Assembly: GCA_012931725.1 (NCBI GenBank)
Contig: CM022951.1
Span: 13,476,840-13,540,839 of the forward strand
Direction: 5' to 3'
DNA from: Litsea cubeba
Taxonomy: Eukaryota; Streptophyta; Magnoliopsida; Laurales; Lauraceae
DNA: 64,000 nucleotides
Of this stretch, positions 1 through 8,968 are shown piece by piece. The notes beneath the pieces are model-generated. The model did no database searches, was not told the DNA's origin, and worked only from the letters and a program-made list of their open reading frames with translations. Both the position numbers and the translations under genes were made by a program. Position 1 is the stretch's first letter. Each line of letters begins with the position of its first letter.

Positions 1-74
1 ATTCCCGTGTGAACGCTTCTCCGGGCCTCTTTGAAGTTTCATCTGACCCAAGCTTGAAATATGAAACAAAAAGT

Positions 75-207
75 CTACATGGATTAACTCATTGAGTTAG
101 TCCATGGACTAACCCCATGATATGCATGAGAATATCATGTTCCTGTCCCGTAATGTCATGGGACATGATATTTCCGTGGATATCATGAACTGAGTTAGTC
201 CATGTAG
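75..207. repeat. Small foldback repeat upstream of the P450 promoter
   Basis: A 17-base arm at 75-91 (CTACATGGATTAACTCA) pairs with its near-perfect reverse complement at 191-207, with one mismatch. A third copy of the motif lies just inside, at about 94-106. The 133-bp unit could be a tiny foldback or MITE remnant. No target duplication is convincing. Confidence 0.45.
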
Positions 208-291
208 CAGGACTGAATATAAAAACTTGGCATCTGACGCACTCTCACAAACATGTTGCGCAATTAGTTACGTCATGTACACAACAAAGGG

Positions 292-299
292 TACTATAA
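292..299 (+). promoter_or_regulatory. Candidate TATA box of the P450 gene
   Basis: CTATAAAA-type sequence about 95 bases upstream of the P450 start codon, which allows a 5' UTR of about 65 bases. A weaker AATATAAAA lies near 215. The surroundings are A/T-rich and otherwise unremarkable. Confidence 0.5.
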
Positions 300-390
300 A
301 ATTCAACACACCGAAGACAATGAAACCCACAAACCTCTAAGGAAGCAGACACAAAACAACATCAATAGCAGAAAGCAGTTACCCAATTCC

Positions 391-752
391 ATGGATTCTC
401 TGTCAATAATCTTCATCTCCCTCTCCCTCTGTGTGGCTATGGCTCTTGTGACCACCCTGTTCACCACGGCCTACAAGAAAAGAAAGCTCCCACCAGGCCC
501 ACCCCTGCTCTCCAACTTCCAATGGCTAACTAAGCCTATATTCGACCTCGAGCCCATCCTCCGCCAGCTCCGCTCCAAGTATGGCCCCATCTTCACCATC
601 CGCCGGGGACCACGCACACATATCTACATCTCCGACCACTCCCTCGCTCACAAGTCACTCGTCGAGAAAGAATCAGTCTTCTCCGACCGACCGCCGTTCT
701 CGGAGGCTAGCCGCATCCTCACTAGCAACCAACACAACATCAACACTGCTGG
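391..752 (+). pseudogene. CYP89A: CYP89A-like cytochrome P450, exon 1
   Basis: First exon of an ER-anchored, heme-thiolate monooxygenase-type P450. The ATG at 391 is followed by a hydrophobic anchor (residues about 5-27), basic residues, and the proline hinge LPPGPP. Next come the conserved LRQLRSKYGPIFTIR and FSDRPP segments and the SNQHNI motif typical of CYP89. The exon ends at GG|GTATGG (752/753), and a matching acceptor TTATAG|G lies at 13290/13291. Splicing restores the expected AGYGPLWR junction in frame. Without the Tat insertion the intron would have been about 265 bases; the retrotransposon stretches it to 12.5 kb. Exon 1 itself is open. The gene is called a pseudogene because of lesions in exon 2. 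A CYP77 or other A-type P450 is less likely given the long match to the CYP89 pattern. Confidence 0.8.
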
Positions 753-805
753 GTATGGTTATAACTTATAATGAATTAGTTCTTTCAAGAATTTCAATTT
801 CATTG

Positions 806-1761
806 TGTAGGTGCAGAAAATTACGACCCACAATAAGAGGGTGCCTTACAGGACTTATCCGGGAAGATGATGGTGTCTGGAATGTCTGGATGCCGTCCGA
901 GAGCCTGAAAGGGAGAAGCAAACGGTCAGAGGACCCTGGCCTGAGCGGCGCAAGGCTCTCCGATGCCAAAGTCAGTGTATGAACTGGAACAATGGAAGAG
1001 AGGGAGAAGAGAGACAGAGTAAGGGCTCTGTGTATAGGATTGTGCGTACCTTGCATGGTGTTTGGAGGTCTATTTATAGAGGTTTGGATCGTATCTCTCA
1101 GAGAATATCTTGGTGTGGGTCCCATGATCTGACTGGAAAGTCATGATCAGCCCACAAAGTAATAAATGCAGTCTAATCCGGCCCACTCAGCATTTAATGC
1201 CAGTCGGGTCAGCCCACATTGCATTAAATGCGTGTCTTGTTGGGCCAGATTGTGTTGGGCGCCTTTGGCGGTAGGAGTACCAGCGGATCTGCCCTCGGGC
1301 CTTGCCCTGATGTGGCCTCAGCCGCTGGATGCTGCCATGTGGCGATCTGGTGAAGATAGTGGGCGGCTGGATGTCATATCTGTCCCACTAGCTCGTGACC
1401 CTATCCCTCCACGTGCCTGATGACGTGGGGGATGAGGGGCGCAAATAAAGGTTCCTTCTGCCCTTCGGCTATCGTCCTGGCTTCTTCAGCCGAGGCGGCT
1501 TCAGCCGAGATAGGGCTCTCTGCGGAGATGGCATCCGGGGTGGCCCTGCCGATGTGGACTCCTTGCCGAGATGACGCCCGAGGTGGGCCAATTCGGCATT
1601 TGTTGCCCGGAGATGCTTGATGTCGGCCAAGGCCTCTGTCCTGGTAGCCGGGATGAGATCGGTGCCACGTAGACGGCACGCGGATGGCACGTGAGGATAC
1701 TTAAACCCATCTGAGGGCTGTGATTAGCTTAATCCTGTAGCTCTGGAAATCTCCCCACACA
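806..1761 (-). repeat. 3' LTR of the Tat element
   Basis: Nearly identical to 12118-13073 and of the same length. It contains the reverse-strand TATA sequence at about 1071-1078. Short open frames on both strands occur identically in both LTRs and are not supported as genes. Confidence 0.93.
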
Positions 1762-1775
1762 ATTGCCCCCTAGCT
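1762..1775 (-). promoter_or_regulatory. Polypurine tract of the Tat element
   Basis: On the minus strand GCTAGGGGGCAAT directly precedes the 3' LTR start (TGTGTGGGG). Position and purine content fit the plus-strand primer of an LTR retrotransposon. Confidence 0.75.
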
Positions 1776-2161
1776 TCCGAGCTCGCGTAGAACGTCAGTG
1801 CCGTGAGGTCGGGAGCTATGTGCCGGGTCTATCTGGGGGAGAGCCTCTTTCGGCCCTGACTCGCTGTCGCTTTGGATGTTCGAGGTGGACTCGCTGTCGC
1901 TTTGGATGATCGAGGTGATAAATGGCGTCCCCTATTCAATGCTGAAGACAGTTCGACGGCTCCACGTGTCGTCTCCTGGCTGGTTGTCTGTCTCTTCGAG
2001 GTCGTACACGCCGTTTCGTCAGGGGCGCAATCAATTTTTGAAATGATTTGCGCGCCGCTTCAGGGAGGCGTAATAAATTTTTGAAATGATTCGCACGAAA
2101 TCCCAGGGGGGGCGCCCCTTGGCACGCCCGATTAGGGTTTCTGCAAAGGGGGGCCTCTCTG

Positions 2162-2173
2162 CTATATATAGGG
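2162..2173 (+). promoter_or_regulatory. TATA box of the antisense gene in the Tat element
   Basis: CTATATATAGGG on the plus strand, opposite to gag-pol, about 215 bases upstream of the first ATG of the antisense gene. It lies inside the retrotransposon and outside the LTR, so it would be an internal promoter. Confidence 0.55.
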
Positions 2174-2383
2174 CAGTTGAGGTCTGCTCTATCCTTCGTT
2201 TGCGATTTTGAATCAGAGGCGAGCGTCAGAAGAGGGAAGGCTACTGTGAGGGAGCTTCATCCGAGGAGTGGTGCGCTGCTGAGGTTGAGTATCTTCGCTG
2301 TCCAGCATCTTCGTTCTGCTTCCGTAAGTTCCTCCTTCTCTGCTTCTTCTGCGGGTTTCTCTGTTTTTAGACTGGGAATAGGA

Positions 2384-4487
2384 ATGGGGATTTACAGCCA
2401 CTGGTTAGAGAGCGAGGCAGCGATCGAGGGCTTTAGGTCAGCCTTTAGGATCCCTGCTGATGTCCAAATCAGGGGTGCTGAACCCCGCGGCTACAACCCT
2501 CGCGACTTTTCGGGAGGTTGGATGCCTTTTCCGCTGGTGGCTGTGATAGAAGGCGGGGTCCGATTTCCACTTCACCCACTCCTTAGGAGATGCCTTAGTC
2601 AGTGGTGTCTCTGCCCCTGCCAACTGCTGCCGAATGCCTTCAAGATCGTGATGGGCACGGTCAAGTTGAATGGGGTCCTGGGCACCGACTTCGGCGTCTT
2701 CGACCTTGAGGATGTCTACGACATATGCAGGTCCGGAGATTCTTATTATCTCCGGGCTAAACCAGGCCGGGACGGCTTCATCAGATACTTGGAGGATTCG
2801 AGCAAGTATGCTGGAGACGATCTGCTGTACGTCTCGGGGAACTGGGAGTTTGGGGAGGCCGACACCGATAGAGGCTACCAGGTCCCTCGCCACTTCGGTA
2901 CCATTCCAAGTAAACGCCTTTCGTTTCTTTTCTTTTTTCATAAGTTTCTTTTTGTTCTGCCGTGCTTATGCTTCTGATTGTTGCAGCTTTGAAGGAGAGG
3001 AAACGGGCTGCCAGATACATCTGGAAGAGGAACGAGGCCTGGCTCCGTCTGGTGAAGCGATACAGCGGTCACGACGGCAGGGCGGCTTGGTCGCTGCTAG
3101 GGTATAAGCCGAAGTACCGCGGGTATCTGAGGGGCACCGTAGAGCCGATCCAGAGTGAAGGTGCCGGATCCGGGGTTGGTCAGGAGCAAGCCGCTCCGGA
3201 GGTCGCAGAGCCCTCGCGGGCGTCGTCTGAAGTTAGGGTAGCGTCTGGAATCCTAGCTTCCATATCGGGATCGAGACTTCCCCAGGTCTCAGGAAGGGAA
3301 TCGAGCCAATCTGCCCGATCTCCCTCGCCAGGATCCGAGATGAGGCACACTAGGCGTTTGTCCTTCGAGGATCTCGAGGCCTTGGCGCTTGGAGTGGAGG
3401 ACGCCCGAGCCCCCCAGGAGCCGGTAGATTCTCCGAGGCATCCGTCTCCGAGGGCTCGAGTGGCTTCTCCTGCAGAGGTGGCGGAGGTTCACGCGCCCCC
3501 TAGTCCTGTTGATCCAGGAGTACGCCTGCCCCCGGCTGAGGTTGAGCAGGAGGAAACTCGGCCGCTGAAGATGGCGAGGACCGACGCGGGCCCTAGCTCG
3601 GCTGCTGCCTCGTTGCCCCAGGGGCCGCCGTTATGGGAGCCGAGCTTCATGCTCGGGCCGGGGAGGCCGATGACGATGGAGGATTGCATTCTTCACAAGA
3701 TCGAACCCCAGGTCCTGGAGACTCTAGGGCGAGCCTGCGCCCTTCCCCGGGACATGGAGCGGCTGGACAAGTATAGCGATCAGAAGCTGATCCTGTCGAT
3801 GTTGCAGTCCAACTTCGCGGTAAGTCTTCATTTCGCTTCGTCGAACCAGCGATTTAGCATCTGATGCTCTTTGGATCTAACATGTACACCTTATTTCTTT
3901 GACAGGCGGCACAGAAGTCCATGGCCGTTGCTGAACGGATCTGCAGGTATAGCACGGACGCTGCCGAGCTGACCGTAGAGAAGAACGGCCTGCAGGAGTC
4001 CCTGGACGCTGTGAGCCAGAAGTTGGCCAAGGTAGAAGAGGAATACGCGGCGAAGCTCGAGCAGGCGAGGGAGGAAGCCGAGGCGGAGCGGACCAAGGTG
4101 GCCGAGCTCGAGGTCTCCATCTCGAAGATGGAAGACGATTACGCGGCCCTGCTTCAAGCCGAGTCCAAGAGGGCGGACGAGGCCGAGGCGAAGCTTGAAT
4201 CCGAGTCCAAGAGGGCGGATGAAGCCGAGGCTAAGCTCGAGTCCGAGTGCGATGCTGCATTCGAGGATGCTAAAGTGCAGGTCACCGCCCACTACAAGGA
4301 AAGGGTTCTTGTGGTGAGGGATAAGGCTTGGGCGAAAGGGTGGCTTGCCGGCCTGAAAGAGGTCGGGGTCTCGGAGGGCCACCGCTCCTTTCGGGAGCCG
4401 CCTCCGTACCCGCTTCCGGTGCCGAACTCTGCCCGTCCATCCGGCGAAGCCTCTGACGCCGCAGCCCGTGCAACTGACCGGTCATGA
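2384..4487 (+). CDS. Antisense three-exon gene in the Tat element, Transposase_28-like
   Basis: Predicted join of 2384-2909, 2987-3819 and 3906-4487, encoding about 646 residues. Introns are GTAAAC...TTGCAG (phase 1) and GTAAGT...GACAG (phase 0); both joins keep the frame. Exon 1 contains VRFPLHPLLRR followed by QLLPNAFKIVMG, matching my memory of the 'putative gypsy type transposon' family (Pfam Transposase_28). Exon 2 has a basic segment (KERKRAARYIWKRNEAW) and then a Ser/Pro-rich acidic linker. Exon 3 is a coiled coil with repeated ADEAEAKLES units. Additional antisense ORFs of this kind are described for Tat elements; their biochemical role is unknown. The reading frame is intact although pol is broken. 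The start was chosen as the first in-frame ATG after a possible 5' UTR intron end (TTTTTAG, about 2370). Confidence 0.72.
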
Positions 4488-4519
4488 CCTCGGGACTTCG
4501 GGACCTCGGGATTTTTGCT

Positions 4520-4605
4520 CTTTTGCTTTGTGCTTTGTAATTTTCTTCAATTTGTATTTGCTGAACACTGTAACGAGTGAAACTTCAATACAAATGAAGG
4601 TTTTT
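4520..4605 (+). terminator. Probable 3' end signals of the antisense gene
   Basis: T-rich, TTTGTAATTTT and TGTAACG elements are followed by AATACAAATGAAGG just after the stop codon at 4487. This resembles a plant far-upstream/near-upstream polyadenylation layout. A similar arrangement recurs at 5440-5510. Confidence 0.4.
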
Positions 4606-4673
4606 TTGAAATACTCGTGCTTTTCTCTTTTAAGCTTGAGTTCTTCGATTGCTTGAGTTTGGTAGACAGCTCC

Positions 4674-4770
4674 CTTAGGTGATCTTTTTTGGTATTTGCG
4701 CCGATCCTCCGTATCTTAGGTGATCTTCATTGGTATTCGCGCTGATCCTCCGTATCTTAGGTGATCTTGA
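4674..4770. repeat. 41-bp tandem repeat, about 2.4 copies
   Basis: Copies start at 4674, 4715 and 4756 with CTTAGGTGATCTT, then GGTATT(C/T)GCGC and GATCCTCCGTAT. It lies between the two antisense transcription units of the Tat element. Confidence 0.75.
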
Positions 4771-4925
4771 ATAGCAATGAACATGATGGCGCGGCAGACG
4801 AGGGAGTCTGACGGATGTCTCCACGTGGCGCCATAGGGTTCGCTGGTCAATAGTCGCGCCTTCCCAACAACGCGTGGGAGACTTCGCCCCATAACTTCTT
4901 TTGGAGACTGAGCCTTCTTCCATCC

Positions 4926-5510
4926 TATAAATAGGGGGAACAGGCTCGCCATGGAAGAAGGAAGGAACATGGTTGTAGGAGCCATGTCTGGGAGGTGCCT
5001 GAGATTGCTTGATCCGGAGGAAAACCCTGCGCCGTTGGACGGCTGCCCCCGATGGGGGAAGGCTGTCGTGGTCTGCGCGCTCTCTGAAGGAACTCCCCGT
5101 GGACCACGCGCTTTCTGAACGCGGGTCCATGGCCACTGGCCCTTGGCCAGACAGAGTGAGGATGCGCTGCAAGGAGATGGTGGCGCATTCTCGTCCAACA
5201 CGACCCTGTGCGCCCGTCGTACGGAAGGCGGGTTGAGGCTCTGCTGGTCCGAGAGGTTTCTTCAAGCTTGGCTGGTCCCTCTGGCCACCGAGGGTGGTGC
5301 AGGGCCCAGCGAGGTTCAGGATCGCTCAGAATCTCCAGGTGGCGATCCGGCGTCCTCGAGCCTTCCGCCTGAAGAGTCGGTGAAGATCAGAGTCTCCTAG
5401 CCTCTCTATTTTCTGTTTTTAGAGGACTATGGTCCTCCTTTCTGTACTTTGCTTTCTGTTATGTATTTCTTGTAACGAAGCAGTTTGCAATGAATGAAAA
5501 GGAATTTTCT
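4926..5510 (+). other. Possible second antisense transcription unit in the Tat element
   Basis: A clear plus-strand TATA (TATAAATA, 4926-4933) lies 25 bases before an ATG at 4951. That frame runs 56 codons to a TGA near 5118. A second open stretch (5143-5400, 85 codons, another frame) ends at TAG, followed by polyadenylation-like sequence (TGTAACGAAG, CAATGAATGAA) at about 5470-5500. No family is recognised. It could be a frameshifted small protein, a two-exon gene, or a non-coding antisense RNA. The promoter-to-poly(A) architecture is the main evidence. Confidence 0.35.
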
Positions 5511-5786
5511 GATTACCCAAGCTGTGTACAGTGCTTTTGAGTTCTTTTTCTCATTTCTTTGCGCTGTTCCGGAATGCTTGGATTTTTGTGTTTGAATGCT
5601 GGCACTGACCTCGGCCGAAAGGGCTGGCTTTGGCCGAGACGAGATGCGTTGTGCCGAGATGGACTCAATCCGTTGGCCTTGGCTCGGCGAAAGTGAGTCC
5701 GGCGATGGCCTTCTGAGGGGTGTATGAACCCGGACTTCAGGAAACTGTCCTTGGCCGGACTGCCTTGAGGGGTTTATGAACCCAGA

Positions 5787-6215
5787 CTTTAGGAAAGGCT
5801 GAGTGTAGGAACTGCAGGCCTTTTCCAAGGCATAGAGCCTGTGTGCCCTAAGACACGGAATTTTAGGAAAGGCTGAGTGTAGGAACTCGAAGCCGTTTCC
5901 AAGGCGTGGAGCCTGTGTGCCCTAAGACACGGGATTTTAGGAAAGGCTGAGTGTATAAACTCGAAGCCGTTTCCAAGGCGTGGAGCCTGTGTGCCCTAAG
6001 ACACGGGATTTTAGGAAAGGCTGAGTGTATGAACTCGAAGCCGTTTCCAAGGCGTGGAGCCTGTGTGCCCTAAGACACGGGATTTTAGGAAAGGCTGAGT
6101 GTATGAACTCGAAGCCGTTTCCAAGGCGTGGAGCCTGTGTGCCCTAAGACACGGAATTTTAGGAAAGGCTGAGTGTAGGAACTCGAAGCCGTTTCCAAGG
6201 CGTGGAGCCTGAGTT
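5787..6215. repeat. 74-bp tandem array in the 3' untranslated region of the Tat element
   Basis: Units start near 5787, 5861, 5935, 6009, 6083 and 6157, giving about 5.8 copies. Each contains TTTAGGAAAGGCTGAGTGTA, then AACTCGAAGCCGTTTCC, AAGGCGTGGAGCC and CCTAAGACACGG. The spacing is regular at 74 bases. It sits between the pol stop and the antisense genes. Variable 3' UTR tandem arrays are known in Tat/Ogre elements and can seed satellite DNA. Confidence 0.9.
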
Positions 6216-6287
6216 GCCGGAGTCGACCAGAGAGACAGATTGACAAGGCAAAAGCTGCTTTTATTGATTCTGAAGTTCATTACATCT

Positions 6288-8968
6288 TTAGAAATAGAAT
6301 TTCTTCAAGTGGGATGCATTCCACGGTCTCGGCAATGGCTTGCCATCCAAGTCTTCGAGCTTGTAGGCTGACTTTCCTGCCAGTGAAACTACTCTGAACG
6401 GGCCGTGCCAGTTCGGGGCAAGCTTCCCCTCATTTGGTTCTCTGTCAGCTGGCAGGGTCTTCTTTAAAACGAGCTCTCCCGTGGTGAACCTTCTTTCCTT
6501 GACATTTTGATTGTATGCCCTGGCTAACCGTTGCTGATAGTCGGTTAGTCTCAGGGCTGCTGCTTCTCGTCGTTCGTCCGCCAGCTCCAGCTCCATTGCC
6601 AGGTTCGTCTCATTCCGGCCTTGGTCGACCAGCTCTGTCCTCAGGGTAGGAAGGCCGATTTCCAAGGGAATGACTGCCTCCATCCCGTAGGCCAGAGAGA
6701 AAGGTGTGGCCGAAGTGGACCTCCTTGGAGTTGTTCGATATGCCCACAGCACGCTCGGAAGCTCTTCTGTCCATCTGCCCTTTGCCTTGTCTAATCGCTT
6801 CTTCAGGCCGTCCAGGATTACTTTGTTGGAGATTTCTGCCTGGCCATTACTCTGTGGATATGCCGGGGTGGAGTAATGGTTTCTGATGCCGTGCTCTTGG
6901 CAGAAATCTCTGAAGGATTTGGAATCGAACTGAGTCCCGTTATCTGAAATCAGGGTCCGGGGGATGCCGAACCTCGTGAGGATGTTTTTCCAGACGAAGT
7001 TCCTGGAGTCCCTGTCCGTGATGGAAGACAACGGTTCAGCCTCTATCCACTTGGTGAAGTAGTCCGTAGCCACTATCAGCCATCTTTTGTTCCCTGGAGC
7101 TCGGTGAAGAGGCCCCACAATGTCCAGGCCCCATTGAGCAAAGGGTCATGGACTGGAGAGGGGACTCAAATCCTGCGCTGGCTGATGGAGGGAGTGGGAG
7201 AACTTCTGGCATTTCTCGCATTTTCTGGCGTAGACCTGGGCGTCCTTCTGCATGTAGGGCCACCAGTAACCCTGGCTGATTGCTCTGTAGGCCAACGAGC
7301 GACCTCCTATATGGCTGCCGCAGATTCCTTCATGGATCTCGTACAGGAAGTCGTCCACTTTGGACGGGTGGACGCATTGGAGGTACGGACCTGTGAAGGA
7401 CTTCCTGTAGAGTTTGCCTTCTGGAGAGAGCCAAAAGCGGGCTGCCTTGAGCCTGATCTTGTGGGCTTCAGTCTTGTCCTCGGGGAGCTGGTCATCCTTC
7501 AAGTAGGCGACGATTGGATCCATCCAGCTGGGGCCGAGGTCAGCACAGAGGACAAGCCGAGATGACTGGAGTTCTAGACTTGACCTTGATACTGACCCGA
7601 CCTCGATGGTCCTCTTCTTTCCTGCTTCGACAGCGGAGGCCAGGTTTGCAAGCGCATCTGCGTGCGTGTTGGTATCTCGGGAGATTTGCCTGACCTCGGC
7701 TTTCTGGAATTGGGAGAGTAGCTTTTTCGCAAGGGCCAAGTAGGCCGCCATCCTGTCGTCCCTAGCTTGGTAGTCCCCAGCGAGCTGGCTAGTTACCAGT
7801 TGAGAGTCGCTGAAGATCTCCAGATGCTGGGCTCCGAGGATTCGAGCGCTGTTCAACCCTGCAATCATTGCTTCGTACTCTGCCTCATTGTTCGTTGCCT
7901 TGAAGTCCAAGGTGAAGGCTTGCTCTATGACCAGTCCTTCTGGCGATTGGAGAACTATGCCGGCTCCAGCTCTCTTGGAGGTGGACGACCCGTCGACAAA
8001 GATCCTCCATGCCGAGGTGGGAGACAGCTGGACTTCTGTTTGTACTGGGTCTTGCCCTGTGCCCCCCAGTGCTGTGCCGAGCTGGGTCGGAGCCGGGTTG
8101 GGGCAGGCGAATTCGACTATGAAGTCTGCCAGAATCTGGGCTTTGATCGCAGTTCGGGGACGGTACTGTATGTCATACTGCCCCAATTCAACTGCCCACT
8201 TTGATATGCGCCCTGAAAAGTCAGCTTTTTTGAACAACGAACGGAGTGGGTGCTCCGTGATCACCACAATAGTGTGGGATTGAAAATAATGGGAGAGCTT
8301 GCGGGAGGCGGTGACAAGAGCCAACGCAAGCTTCTCCAACAGTAGGTACCTGGTCTCGGCATCGAGCAGGGTCTTGCTCGTGTAATAGATCGGCTTTTGA
8401 ACTCCCTCGTCCTCCCTGATGAGGACGGAGCTCACTGCGTGATCCGAGACCGCTAGGTATAAATACAGAATCTCCCCCCGAGTTGGGGTGGAGAGTAATG
8501 GGGGTGACATCAAATAAGTTTTGAGTGCGGCCAATGCCTGGTCGCACTCGGGGGTCCATTGGAACTTCAAATTTTTCCTTAAAAGCTGGAAAAAAGGCCT
8601 GCACTTATCTGATGAGCGGCTGATGAAGCGATTGAGTGCGGCGGCCATTCCTGTAAGCTTTTGAACTTCCTTTGTGGTGGAGGGACTCTGGATGTCCTGG
8701 ATGGCAGTGATCTGGTCTGGATTGGCCTCTATCCCCCTCCGCGTCACCAAGCTGCCGAGAAACTTGCCAGAGGCTACGCCGAAGGCGCACTTGGAAGCGT
8801 TGAGCTTGAGCTTGTAGGCGCGAAGGATGTCAAAGACTTGGCCGAGATCTGCCAGGTGGTCGCTGGAGCGCACAGATTTGACGACCATGTCGTCGATATA
8901 CACCTCTACCGTTCGGCCGAGCTGGGCCTGGAACATCTTTGTGACGAGGCGCTGATAGGTCGCCCCCC
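6288..8968 (-). pseudogene. Tat pol: RT (C-terminal part), RNase H and integrase, broken
   Basis: Downstream part of the polyprotein that copies and integrates the element. The RT YIDDMVVKS catalytic box lies near 8880. An RNase H-like domain follows: TDH-type connector residues, then FVDGSSTSKRAGAG. The integrase HHCC zinc segment ends near 7175, and the integrase core has DNGTQFDS and the YPQSNGQAE region. Two lesions are visible. A run of six C at 8963-8968 carries one base too many relative to the expected NAGATYQR-type frame, shifting RT. A TGA at 7146-7148 stands where integrases have tryptophan (SSP-W-PFAQWG), and the same frame continues on both sides. The C-terminus ends ASHLKKFYF. 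No chromodomain is present, consistent with Tat. Confidence 0.9.

Noticed and set aside
1166..1710. Open frames in the Tat LTR on both strands
   Set aside because: Identical in both LTRs, mutually overlapping on opposite strands, GC-driven, and without domains.
4675..5265. 196-codon minus-strand frame in the Tat element
   Set aside because: It overlaps the plus-strand antisense unit and tandem repeats. No domain or start context; likely a shadow frame.
5787..6215. CRISPR-like regular array
   Set aside because: Units are contiguous 74-bp tandem copies without unique spacers, in a plant retrotransposon.
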